NCBI GenBank assembly: GCA_964541755.1
Contig: CAZIRF010000016.1
Span: 1-56,751 of the forward strand
DNA from: CAZIRF01 sp964541755
Lineage (GTDB): Bacteria; Spirochaetota; Spirochaetia; Treponematales; Breznakiellaceae
Length of the DNA: 56,751 nt
Direction: 5' to 3'
Below are positions 14,399 through 23,600 of the stretch, piece after piece. The number at the start of each line of letters is the position of its first letter. Positions within the stretch are counted from its first letter, which is position 1. The notes under the pieces are model-generated. The model was not told the DNA's origin and searched no databases. It saw only the letters and a list, made by a program, of their open reading frames with translations. The position numbers and the translations under genes were made by a program.

Positions 14399-15258
14399 TC
14401 GATGTTCCTCAACTGCTCCCGGATATTTTCGAGGGCATCCTTCATGGCGATAACGGCGCGGGCGGTATCGATATCGGGGCTCTTGGACCCGGTGGTGTTG
14501 ATTTCGCGGTTGAGCTCCTGACAGAGGAAGTCGAGCTTCTTGCCGGGGGCGGGATTTTCCTTCATCTCGCGGCGGAAGTCCGAAAGGTGGGCATCGAGGC
14601 GGGCGAGTTCTTCGCTGATACTCGTCTTTACCAGGAGCACGGCGGTCTCGGCCATTACGCGTTCTTCATCGACGCGTCCAACTATCTCCTCGAAGCGCTC
14701 GCGAAGGCTTTGCTTGAAGCGCTCCTCGAGGGCGGGTACGCGTTCGCGCACTGCAGCCGCCTGCGCATCGATAATGGCGAGGTGTCCTTCGATATCGGCA
14801 GCAGTAGCCGCACCCTCCCGTTCGCGGTTTGCCACAAAATCCTTGAGGGCAGCGTCGAGAAGGGGCTCCAGTATTGTACGAATCTCGTCAATATCGGCCT
14901 CTTTTTCCGTGCTCACCAAGCCGTCGATACCCAGGATGCTCGAAAACGGCAGGATGTCGAGTATCCCCATATCCTGGGCAAGGGAACAGAACTCCCCGTA
15001 GGCGCGTTTGGCAAGTTCACGGTCCAGGACAAAGGCACTTCCAGCACTCTTGTGTTTGAAGCGGATGGACACTTCCACCTTGCCCCGTCGGGCGACGGCC
15101 GAAACCCGCTCGCGCACCAGCTGTTCCAGCGGCGAAATGGACGCGGGAAGGTTTACAAAAATGTCAAGGTAGCGGTTGTTGTAGCTCTTTATTTCGAGCG
15201 AGAGGCTGTAGTCCGCGCCGCTTGAGGCGGCCAGGCCGTAGCCGGTCATGCTGTTCAC
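14395..15258 (-). CDS. YicC family endoribonuclease-like protein
   Basis: A 287-residue YicC/YloC family protein; members are implicated in RNA decay and stress survival. It has the diagnostic N-terminus MTGYG and the SYNNRYLDIFVNLP segment, a central coiled-coil region (~150-230), and the DUF1732 C-terminus GKKLDFLCQELNREINTTGSKSPD. Translation can begin at GTG 15258, which overlaps the murC stop by 4 nt (GTGA) and gives MNSMTGYG, or at ATG 15249. It is the middle gene of murC-yicC-cmk-like-mutY-like. Confidence 0.9.
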   Translation of the reverse strand: MNSMTGYGLAASSGADYSLSLEIKSYNNRYLDIFVNLPASISPLEQLVRERVSAVARRGKVEVSIRFKHKSAGSAFVLDRELAKRAYGEFCSLAQDMGILDILPFSSILGIDGLVSTEKEADIDEIRTILEPLLDAALKDFVANREREGAATAADIEGHLAIIDAQAAAVRERVPALEERFKQSLRERFEEIVGRVDEERVMAETAVLLVKTSISEELARLDAHLSDFRREMKENPAPGKKLDFLCQELNREINTTGSKSPDIDTARAVIAMKDALENIREQLRNIE

Positions 15259-16748
15259 TGTCTCTCTTCCTTTTCCTTGAGTTTCTTGAGTAATTCGACG
15301 CCCAAGCGCCAGTTGTCCCCGGCCCCCATGCTTACGAAGAGGTCGCCGGGTTTGAGATCGGCGGTGAGCTCTTCAAGCGGGTCGAGGACCTCCTCGTAGT
15401 AGCGTACATCGCGGTGATAGCGGGCGGCAGTTTCGGCCAGGGTCCGGCCATTGACGCCACCGGTATATTTTTCACGGGCAGATGCGTAGATCTTGTGGAG
15501 TATGACGACATCGGCCAGGGATAAGGAACGGGCAAATTCGTCGAGGAGGGCCGCCGTCCGGGTGTAGGTGTGGGACATGAAGCTGACGACGAGGCGGCGT
15601 GCGGGATAAAAGGACCGGTACCCTTCGAGGGTGGTCATGATTGCGTGCGGATGGTGGGCGTAGTCGTCCATGACGAGGACGCCGGCAGCCTCCCCCACAA
15701 TTTCGCTGCGCCGCTTGCTCCCGCGAAAAGCTTCGAGGGAGCCCTTGACTTCTTCAATGTTGGCGCCATCGAGGGAGCTGGCCCCCAGTGAGGCCATCAG
15801 CGCGAGGGCTCCCGCCGCGTCGAGGGCCGTATGCCAGCCGGGAACGCGAAGCACAAAATCATCAGAGGGATACGCTTCGAGGCGAAAGACGGTGCGTTCG
15901 TTGAGGGTTTCAAGGGCCGTAATCTTCCAGGGGCCAACGGCGGTGAGCCCGTAGGGTATCAGTCTGATATCTTTGCGTTTTTGCGCGACCATGCCGGCTA
16001 CTTCCGTCGCCCCCGGGTCATCGGCACAGTAAATGAGGGTCCCGCCGTCGGGAAGCCGCAGGGCAAAGTCGACAAAGGCATCGCGTATCGATTCATAGGT
16101 GGGGAAAAAATCCTGGTGATCCGGTTCAACACTGGTAAGGAGGATGAGTTTGGGTCGAAAGCTCATGAAGTGACGGCGGTACTCGCAGGTCTCGGCGATA
16201 AAAAACTCGTCTCCCAGGGAAAGGGTCGAACGGCCATCGAAGTCTGCCACGGCGCTACCCACGAGAATGCGTGCGGGAAGGCCAAGGGCGCGGGCGATTA
16301 CCCCGGCGAGGGCCGTTGTGGTGGTCTTGCCGTGGACACCGGCGATGGCGGCCGAAGAGTGCATGGCGGAAAAGGCCCCGAGGGCCTCGGTGTACTTGAT
16401 GCAGGCAATGCCGCGTTCTTTCGCCTGTGCGAGGACGGGATTGCTCGAGGGGTCATACGCGGCCGAGTGGATGACCAGGCCGCAGCAGGGGCTCAAACGG
16501 GCCTTTTCAAAGCCCTCTGCAAAGGGAATGCCCAGTTCGCGCAGGATGGCATCGGTGTAGAAGACTTCACTGGTATCGCTCCCTTCGAGGACGGCGCCGG
16601 CGTCGAGCAAGAGCTCTGCCAGGGCACACATCCCGGTACCCTTGATGCCGACGAGGTGTATGTGGCGCCCCTCGAGGCTCAGGCGGCTGGCAGCAGGGGC
16701 GGGAGGGGAATCGGGATTCAAGGCGAGGCTGATGAAACGGGACAGCAT
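15255..16748 (-). CDS. murC: UDP-N-acetylmuramate--L-alanine ligase
   Basis: Cytoplasmic Mur ligase adding L-Ala to UDP-MurNAc, the first amino acid of the peptidoglycan stem. It has N-terminal IHLVGIKGTGMCALAELL, ATP-binding GVHGKTTTTALAG, the ligase signature with EPDHQDFF, and C-terminal MDDYAHHPHAIMTTLEGYR typical of MurC (Mpl is the main alternative). About 497 residues from the ATG at 16748; an earlier in-frame start at 16793 would add 15 unrelated residues. The chosen start has no Shine-Dalgarno sequence but a promoter just upstream. First gene of a tightly overlapping run of four. Confidence 0.9.
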   Translation of the reverse strand: MLSRFISLALNPDSPPAPAASRLSLEGRHIHLVGIKGTGMCALAELLLDAGAVLEGSDTSEVFYTDAILRELGIPFAEGFEKARLSPCCGLVIHSAAYDPSSNPVLAQAKERGIACIKYTEALGAFSAMHSSAAIAGVHGKTTTTALAGVIARALGLPARILVGSAVADFDGRSTLSLGDEFFIAETCEYRRHFMSFRPKLILLTSVEPDHQDFFPTYESIRDAFVDFALRLPDGGTLIYCADDPGATEVAGMVAQKRKDIRLIPYGLTAVGPWKITALETLNERTVFRLEAYPSDDFVLRVPGWHTALDAAGALALMASLGASSLDGANIEEVKGSLEAFRGSKRRSEIVGEAAGVLVMDDYAHHPHAIMTTLEGYRSFYPARRLVVSFMSHTYTRTAALLDEFARSLSLADVVILHKIYASAREKYTGGVNGRTLAETAARYHRDVRYYEEVLDPLEELTADLKPGDLFVSMGAGDNWRLGVELLKKLKEKEERQ

Positions 16749-16753
16749 GGGCC

Positions 16754-16783
16754 ATGCTAACACGGAAGGGGCCCTTTTGACAA
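16754..16783 (-). promoter_or_regulatory. Promoter of murC, apparently leaderless
   Basis: On the minus strand, TTGTCA (16783-16778) is followed after 17-18 bp by TTAGCA/TAGCAT. The murC ATG lies 5-6 nt further on, and no ribosome-binding site is visible. Confidence 0.45.
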
Positions 16784-16820
16784 AGCCCCCCAAGTGCTCG
16801 CACGAGCTGTCCCGCTCTTA

Positions 16821-17534
16821 TTATGCCTTGGGGACAGCCCTGCCGGCCAAGACGAGCTCGCGGGCGACATCCGCGAGGATGCTTGCGGCGGCGGGTTCGC
16901 GAAAACTTGCGGCCGTATGCCCCGGCATGAACCAGGCGGACTGCCGCGGGCGAACGGGAACGACAAGGTCCGCTGCCGGGGCCTGATTCGGTTTGACGAC
17001 AAACCAGCCCGCCGGGAACTCTTCGCCGGTGCTCCCGTTTGCTTCGCGAAACAGGAGGTAGTTGTCACGGCCCACATCGGGGCACGGGACCGTCCGGTAG
17101 CCCTCCTCTTCTAGGGAAAAAGACGCAGACACACCTGCGGGCCCGTGGGAAGTCAAGAGGGCCCGGGTGGAGCTATCAGCATGAAAATCAAGGGAACAGA
17201 GGGGCGGATGCCCGTCAAAGCGGGCGCCGATGAGGGGCAAGAGGCGCCGGTCGCGCGCGAGGCTAATGCCCTGGTGCAGCGAAAGGAGACCGCCGCCGCA
17301 CGATATCCAGGCGGAAAGCAGATCGATGAGCTGCTCGGGGACAGGGGCCTCCCAGACGTCGAGGAGGTTCACGAGGAGGTCGAAATCGTCGAGTTCTTCA
17401 ACCAGCGGCAGTGCATCGATAGCGACAACACTGGAAAAATCCGGAACGAGGGCTGCGAGAACGGCGTCGCGCACGGCACTCCAGGGGTGCCACTCGGCTT
17501 CTTTTTCACTGGCGAGTATGAGGGCACGAATCAC
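16821..17534 (-). CDS. ThuA-like domain protein
   Basis: A ~237-residue protein of the ThuA-like/class I glutamine amidotransferase-like fold (trehalose utilisation family). Evidence is IRALILASE, the LLVNLLDVWEAPVPEQLIDLLSAWISCGGGLLSLHQG core and the GARFDGHPP turn. A catalytic Cys/His pair is not obvious, as is usual in ThuA proteins. Function is unknown. GTG 17534 overlaps the upstream SDR stop by 4 nt (GTGA); a TTG at 17543 is an alternative. Dispersed element copy D at 17161-17180 is read in frame as ADSSTRA about halfway through. Confidence 0.65.
   Translation of the reverse strand: MIRALILASEKEAEWHPWSAVRDAVLAALVPDFSSVVAIDALPLVEELDDFDLLVNLLDVWEAPVPEQLIDLLSAWISCGGGLLSLHQGISLARDRRLLPLIGARFDGHPPLCSLDFHADSSTRALLTSHGPAGVSASFSLEEEGYRTVPCPDVGRDNYLLFREANGSTGEEFPAGWFVVKPNQAPAADLVVPVRPRQSAWFMPGHTAASFREPAAASILADVARELVLAGRAVPKA
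17161..17180 (-). repeat. Dispersed element copy D (inside the ThuA-like gene)
   Basis: Minus strand GCTGATAGCTCCACCCGGGC, in the same reading frame as copies A, B and H (ADSSTRA). Confidence 0.7.
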
Positions 17535-18253
17535 CAGGGCCAATCCTTTCCTTCCTGGTCGACGAAGGGGGGCATGTCCGGGGCGGCCGGAAGGGCACGG
17601 TAGGCGCCAATGCGGTCCCAGACGCCGCGGGCCGATTCATCGGCGGTGAGGGTCGCCTCGCTGTCGAAGTGGCCCTTGATCCAGGTCTTGACCCAGCCGG
17701 GGTGTATCTGGATGACGCGGCCGCCGTGGGCCTTGAGCTGGTTGTGCATGACGCGGCCGGCCATGTTGAGGGCGGCCTTGGAGGTGTTGTAGGCATACCA
17801 GCCGTCGCGGCTGCAGCGTTCAATGCTTCCGGCTTCGGAACTGATGTTCGCGACGCAGGGCTCTTTGGTCTTCAAGAGCAGGGGCCAGACGGCCTCCGCG
17901 AGGCGAAGGGGGCCCAGGACATTGACGTTGTAGGTGCGCAAGGCATCGGCGTAATCGAGGCCGTTCCCCAGTTTCTTTTCGATGTCTCCCAGGACGGCGG
18001 CATTGTTGACGAGGAGGTCTACCGGACGGCCCGCCTTGGAAAAGTCGTTTGCAAAGGCGGCCATGCTCGCGTCGTCGTCGAGGCTGGCAGTATAAATGCT
18101 CAAGTCGCCAGGTTCGGCGAGGGCGCGCAATTCGGGGCAATCCTCCCGATGGCTTATGGCGCTTACCGCCCAGCCTTTTTGAAGTGCCAGAGCAACCAAG
18201 GAGAGCCCCAGGCCGCGGTTGGCCCCGCTTATAACGCAGTGTGTGGTGTTCAT
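17531..18253 (-). CDS. Short-chain dehydrogenase/reductase
   Basis: NAD(P)-dependent oxidoreductase of the classical SDR family, 240 residues. Cofactor motif ISGANRGLGLS (TGxxxGxG type) is near the N-terminus, NNAAVLG follows, the catalytic Ser lies in NISSEAGS, and the YxxxK pair is YNTSK. Substrate is unknown. ATG 18253 was chosen; it has no Shine-Dalgarno sequence, but TATACT ends 7 nt upstream. A longer in-frame reading through dispersed element copy E would add GGDYQSILFR. Coupled by a 4-nt overlap to the ThuA-like gene. Confidence 0.85.
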   Translation of the reverse strand: MNTTHCVISGANRGLGLSLVALALQKGWAVSAISHREDCPELRALAEPGDLSIYTASLDDDASMAAFANDFSKAGRPVDLLVNNAAVLGDIEKKLGNGLDYADALRTYNVNVLGPLRLAEAVWPLLLKTKEPCVANISSEAGSIERCSRDGWYAYNTSKAALNMAGRVMHNQLKAHGGRVIQIHPGWVKTWIKGHFDSEATLTADESARGVWDRIGAYRALPAAPDMPPFVDQEGKDWPW

Positions 18254-18260
18254 ACGGAAG

Positions 18261-18289
18261 AGTATAGACTGATAGTCTCCTCCGCGCAA
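18261..18289 (-). promoter_or_regulatory. Promoter of the SDR gene, formed by dispersed element copy E
   Basis: Minus strand TTGCGC (18289-18284), 17-bp spacer, TATACT (18266-18261), then 7 nt to ATG 18253. The spacer and -10 are the reverse complement of dispersed element copy E. No ribosome-binding site is present. Confidence 0.5.
18263..18287 (+). repeat. Dispersed element copy E (upstream of the SDR gene)
   Basis: TATAGACTGATAGTCTCC followed by TCCGCGC; intergenic, and coincides with the SDR promoter on the opposite strand. Confidence 0.6.
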
Positions 18290-18338
18290 CCGTTTGCGTA
18301 TAGCTCGTCCGAAAAGGCGCGTTTGCTCCCCGGGCGCA

Positions 18339-18368
18339 TTGTTCTTTATACGCGCTTCCTGCTATAGT
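18339..18368 (+). promoter_or_regulatory. Candidate promoter of the S1-domain gene
   Basis: TTGTTC (18339-18344), 18-bp spacer, TATAGT (18363-18368). Predicts a leader of about 50 nt containing a GC-rich GCCGGC repeat and a GGGAG ribosome-binding site. Confidence 0.45.
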
Positions 18369-18423
18369 GATAGAACATTTTTGCCGGCCCGGGTTCCCCG
18401 CAGCCGGCCCCGGGAGCACACAC

Positions 18424-19617
18424 ATGGACACTACCAGTACCGATACCTCCGGCGAGGACTTCGCCGCCCTCTTTGAAAAGAGCATGGCCAAAATGGACCG
18501 GCTCAAACCCGGCCAGTGCATCGAAACCACGATCGTATCCATCTCGGGCGACTCGGTTTTCCTCGAGTTGAGCGGCAAGAGCGAGGGCGTTATGGCGGCC
18601 TCCGAGCTCCTCGACAAGGACGGCGACTTGACGGCCAATGAAGGCGACAGCATCAAGGTCTACTTCCTCAATGCCAAGAACGGCGAGATGCGCTTCACCA
18701 CCAAGCTCGGCGGCGACAAGGTCGACAACTCGGCCTTTGCTCAAGCCCACGAAGCCGGTATCCCGGTCGAAGGGACCGTTGTCAAGGAAATCAAGGGCGG
18801 CTACGAAGTGCGACTGGGCGAAACCCGCGCCTTCTGCCCCTTCTCGCAGATGGGCCTTCGCCGCGGCGAAGATCCTTCGACCTTCATCGGCAAGAAACTC
18901 TCCTTCAAGATCATCGAGTTCAAGGAAGGCGGCCGCAACATACTCGTCTCCAACCGTGCCATCCTCGAAGAGGAAAAGCAGCAAGCCATGGATGAGCTCA
19001 AGACAAAACTCTTCGAAGGCATGACGGTCAAGGGAACAGTCGTATCACTCCAGGACTTCGGGGCCTTTGTCGATGTCGATGGCTTCCAGGCCCTCCTTCC
19101 CATAAGCGAAGTCTCGCGCGAACGCATCAATGACCTTTCGAGCGTCCTCTCTGTGGGCGACGAGATCGAAGCGGAGATCCTGCACATCGATTGGCAGAGC
19201 CAGAAGATGAGCCTCTCCCTCAAAGCCCTCCTCGCAGACCCCTGGGACGAGGTTTCAACAAACTACCCGGTCGGTTCAAGCCACACGGGTACCATTGCTC
19301 GCATTACCGACTTCGGCGCCTTCGTAAGCCTCGAAAGTGGCCTCGACGGGCTCCTGCACGTTTCTGAAATTCGCAGTGACGACAACCCCAAGAACCCGCT
19401 CGCAGCCCTCAAGAAGGGGCAGAAACTTTCGGTCGTCATCAAGGCCGTCGACAGCGAAAGCCGGCGCATTTCCCTGCGCCAGGCTGGCTCGACCGCCGTG
19501 GATGCCGCCGTTGACCAATATGTTGAACGCGGCTCTACTGCCGAGACCTACAACCCCTTTGCGGCCCTCCTCAAGGACCATGCCGCCTCTGACACAAAGA
19601 AAGGAAAAAAGGGCTGA
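18424..19617 (+). CDS. S1-type RNA-binding protein with four S1 repeats
   Basis: A 397-residue cytoplasmic RNA-binding protein related to ribosomal protein S1. Four OB-fold S1 repeats are recognisable, at about residues 25-95 (PGQCIETTIVSISGDSVFLEL), 110-180, 197-265 (GMTVKGTVVSLQDFGAFVDVDG) and 285-355 (GTIARITDFGAFVSLESGLDGLLHVSEI). Full-length S1 usually has six repeats, so this may be a shorter S1 or a paralogue. ATG 18424 has GGGAG about 8 nt upstream. The stop overlaps the SrkA-like start (TGATG), so the two are translationally coupled. Confidence 0.8.
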   Translation: MDTTSTDTSGEDFAALFEKSMAKMDRLKPGQCIETTIVSISGDSVFLELSGKSEGVMAASELLDKDGDLTANEGDSIKVYFLNAKNGEMRFTTKLGGDKVDNSAFAQAHEAGIPVEGTVVKEIKGGYEVRLGETRAFCPFSQMGLRRGEDPSTFIGKKLSFKIIEFKEGGRNILVSNRAILEEEKQQAMDELKTKLFEGMTVKGTVVSLQDFGAFVDVDGFQALLPISEVSRERINDLSSVLSVGDEIEAEILHIDWQSQKMSLSLKALLADPWDEVSTNYPVGSSHTGTIARITDFGAFVSLESGLDGLLHVSEIRSDDNPKNPLAALKKGQKLSVVIKAVDSESRRISLRQAGSTAVDAAVDQYVERGSTAETYNPFAALLKDHAASDTKKGKKG

Positions 19618-20627
19618 TGCCTGACGGGTCGGATCTCGCCGACAGGAGAGGCCCCTTTGACGGCCTCTCCCCCGACACCGTACTCGAGGCCGTCGAGTCT
19701 TCCTTTGATTTCAGGCTCGACGGCAGCATGCAGGCCTTCAACAGTTACATAAACCGGGTCTACGGCCTGCGCGACGAAGACGGCCAGCGGCTCGTTGCAA
19801 AATTCTACCGCCCCGGCCGCTGGAGCGCGAGGGCGTTGCGGGACGAACAGGACTTTGTCGCAGAACTCGCCAATGCAGAAATACCCGTCGCCGCCCCCCT
19901 CACCGCCCGGAACGGCGAAACCCTCTCCCGCAGCCTTCTCGATTCGACCCCCGTATACTTCGCACTCTATCCCTTGAAGGGAGGTCGCAGCTTCGATCCG
20001 GTGGACGGCGAAGACTGGTTCCGCATAGGGTCGCTTATTGGACGCCTCCATAGCGTTGGCGCAAATACGAGAGCCTCCCAGCGCATCAACCTCGACCCCG
20101 CCCTTGTTACCGCCGGGCAGATCGGCGAGCTGGAGGAAGAGGCGCTCATGCCCCCCGATGAAGCAGCGGAATTTTCGAAGATTTGCTCAAAGGCCCTTTC
20201 CCGCATTGATGAGGACTTCCAGGCCTTGAAAGAAGCGGCTCCCGCCCTTCGTATCCACGGCGACCTCCATCGGGGCAATATCCTGGAGCGCCCCGGCGAG
20301 GGGCTCATGCTTATCGATTTCGACGACATGGCCAATGGCCCGGCCGTCCAGGATATCTGGATGCTCTTGCCGGGCAGTATTGCAGACAGCGGAGCAGAAC
20401 TCGCCGCCCTCCTCGAGGGCTACGAGAACTTCCGGGCCTTCGACCGACGCAGTCTGGCCCTCGTGGAAGACCTTCGCTTCATGCGCATGATCCACTTTAT
20501 CCACTGGTGTGCCCGCCAGCGCCATGACGCCCGTTTCGAAACGAGTTTCCCCGACTGGGGCAGCAAGGGCTTCTGGATCAAGGAGATCGAAGACCTTCGC
20601 GACCAGCTCAAACGATTGGGGAACTGA
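19617..20627 (+). CDS. SrkA/RdoA-type aminoglycoside-phosphotransferase-fold protein kinase
   Basis: A 336-residue APH-fold kinase closest to SrkA (YihE/RdoA), a stress-response Ser/Thr kinase. The pattern includes YINRVYGLRDEDGQRLVAKFYRPGRWS with the ATP-binding Lys, IGRLHSVGA, the catalytic loop IHGDLHRGNIL and the metal site LIDFDDMANGP, then MRMIHFIHW, all in the expected order. Translation probably depends on the S1 gene just upstream (TGATG junction). Its last 20 nt overlap the convergent activase gene. Confidence 0.9.
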   Translation: MPDGSDLADRRGPFDGLSPDTVLEAVESSFDFRLDGSMQAFNSYINRVYGLRDEDGQRLVAKFYRPGRWSARALRDEQDFVAELANAEIPVAAPLTARNGETLSRSLLDSTPVYFALYPLKGGRSFDPVDGEDWFRIGSLIGRLHSVGANTRASQRINLDPALVTAGQIGELEEEALMPPDEAAEFSKICSKALSRIDEDFQALKEAAPALRIHGDLHRGNILERPGEGLMLIDFDDMANGPAVQDIWMLLPGSIADSGAELAALLEGYENFRAFDRRSLALVEDLRFMRMIHFIHWCARQRHDARFETSFPDWGSKGFWIKEIEDLRDQLKRLGN

Positions 20628-23600
20628 CCCCCTCCCGCGGCATTCCTGCCTTGGTGCCGACTCCCGGCGCGCCAGAACCATCAGCCCGGCTCTTCCTCCC
20701 CTCTTCCCCCTCACGAAGTCCCTTGTTGCCCCCCCGCGGATACTTGAGGTAGGGGGCGAGGATATCGTTGCGGTAGGCGCTCGTCCCGTCGTATATGATG
20801 TTGACAACGGGGATGCCGGTCTCCTTTTCTATGCGCGGCGCGAGGGCCTCGGTGACGAGTGATGGACAGCAAAATGCGGGACTCGTATGCACAAAGAGCC
20901 GTATGTCCGGGTAGGTCTTTACGAGTCTTCGCACTTTGAGGAGGTTTTCGAAGGTCTCCCCCTCCTGTTCCTGCGAAACGTGGAAGGGCGCAAGATAGGG
21001 GCTGATATCGCCGCCCTCGTACAGGATGCCGGGGCCAGCGAGTGAGCTCGAGGAGTCCTGAAAAATGTTTTCGAGGACTTGCAGGGCGGCGAGGAGGGCC
21101 CGGAACAAGACGAATTCGCGGTACTTCTGTTCCCGAATCCAATGCTGGAAGTGCCCCGAGGAGACGATCTTGGTGTACTCGGTATAGGCGATGACAACGA
21201 CTTCGCCGCCGGCTTCCTCTATAGCCTTGACCAAATCCTGGTTCATGACCGGATTGTCGCGCAAATAGAGATCCCCGAAGATGGCGACCTTGGGACGGCG
21301 CCCCCCCGACTCATCCCGTTTTATGGAAGTGAAGAGCGTACCGACCTCGCGGGCGGCCTTTTTGAGCCGTCTTTTCCCCTCAAGGGCTTCCTCGAAGATT
21401 GAAAGGGCCTCCTTGACGGCCCGGTCTGTTGCACCGGGCTCCACCTCATAGGGCCGGATGCGGCAAGACAGGCGGTGGATGAGCCCCGCATAGAGGTAGG
21501 CGAAGTAGGCCCGCGCCGTGACCATGGGCCCCAACTCTATCATGGTAAGATCCCCAACATAGACCCCCGCTTTCTCCATACCGCCGCCTTCCCGTTCCAC
21601 AAGGCTGCGAATGAAAGAGGGGTACATACCGATATTGCAGGCCCAAGCGGCCTTGATCATCCACAGGACGGTATTCGACGGGTCGAGCTCTTTGCGCCGT
21701 ATGTAGTCGCAGAACTCGTGGGCAATAACATTGAGGGGGATGCACTGACCGGTATTTGTCTTGAGCCCCTCGTTAACCAATTGAGGGCTTTCCTCCAGAG
21801 CACGGGCGTCGTAACCTGCGTGCCGCAGGCTCGCGGCCAGGAGGCGAATGGCGACGGGGTCCCAAGCTGGAAGCAAAACGGTTTTTCCCTTGAGCGAGGG
21901 GGCAAAACGCGGCGCGACCGGGAGACTCGACGAGGGACTGCGCAGGGGTTCTGCACGGTGGTTGCGAAAGGCGCGTACCGCCGCTTCAATACGGGTTTCG
22001 TAGCCGACGTTTGAATCGTGTTCATCCAACTGCAAAACGAGGAAGGGCTTTCCCGCCCTGTCGAGTATACGGGTGAGGTATTCGAGAATGATGGAGTCCG
22101 GCGCGCACTTGAAGGAGGTCATGAATACCGGATAGAGCCCCGGCGTACGGGCGCAGAAGGCCGCTGCAGCGAGTATTTCGGCAGCGTAATGCCAGTGAAC
22201 CTGGTCAAGCAGGGCCTCGAGCTCCGGGTCCTCCACAGCCCGGATATCGAGCATGTCCTGGTAGAGAACCCTTACACCGAGGTTCTGGAATATCTTGGGG
22301 ACACCCTTGTTCATGCAGGCAGGGATAACAGTATAGGGTCGCCCAAGCAGGGCTACCGTAATTTCTCCATTTGAGGGAGCGACGAAACTATTACGAAGCT
22401 CCTGCCGATAACGAGTCTGGAAGACGACAGCTTCATCGAAGGCAGCCAAGACTGCTTCTCGTGTCAAAAAGCCTGCATAGGGTTCCTTGAGACTCTCCCA
22501 GAGGGCCTCTTTTACTTGAGCCAGCTTGCCCCGGTCCTTGAACACCGGGTTCGCAACCAACGGCCTCTTTTCCCGCTTGTCCAACATGGCTTGCGCTAGC
22601 GCCGAAGCAAATTGGGTATAGTAACAGTATTTGCGGGTACGCTCCGCTCGCTCGCTTCCCTTGTTTTCCAGATACACCGGCAAAAAGAGAACATCGCAGC
22701 GCCCTGCGAGATAACTCACATGCCCGTGAAAGGCACTCATGGGCGCACAAAATTCGGCACCGCTCTCCTTCTTTCCCAAGGCTATTGCCCGATCGAGGGA
22801 TTCGGAATTTGCAAGCGGGATACCCAGAGTAGTGAAGAAATGCTTCCACAGATGGTTCTCTTCCACCCCCTGCAAGGCGTACGGCAAGCCCAAAACCGGC
22901 AGTTTGGGGAGCGCAATACAGGATGCAAGGGCGCGTTCCCGAGCCTCTTCGCGCTCGCGGGCAAAAAGGTCGCTGTCCTTTCTTGCAACATAGTGCTTGG
23001 TCTCGTAGTCGCGGCCGCAAAGGAAACCGAATGCGACCTTGGTACCGTTGACATCGACAACGCGGATACGGCAATTGTTTCGGCAGAGCTCGCAGACTTC
23101 CGTTTCCACCGGGATATCCTGGCGCCACAGAGCCGTACCGCGAAAGGCCGTCTTCCCGGAGTCCGAAAAAACCTTTTGTTCTTCCATCAGGGTGAGCGCC
23201 GCCCCGAAGGCCCCTGTAAGGTGACAGTAGCGGGATACAAAAATGGGGGCATCCAGTTTTTCCTCGAATGCGGCCACAAGGGCCTTGTTGCGTGCGGTCG
23301 CCCCCTGAAAACAGACGGTCTTGCCAATTGTGGCGCTGTCCGCCACCTTGAGCAGGTAGTTCTCCCTGACGGCAAAGAGGACCGCCGCAAGAATTTCCGG
23401 GGTACCGGCGCCCATGGCCAGATAATGATTGATATCCCGTTCCATGAAGACCGTGCAGCGATCCGAAGCACGCGGCGCCGAGACCCCCATGGCAAGCTCT
23501 GCGAAACGTGAAAGGGGGACACCCAGCTTCTGGGCCTGCTCCTCGACAAAACTCCCCGTACCGGCGGCACAGACGGTATTCATCTTTGAAAAGGTAACCA

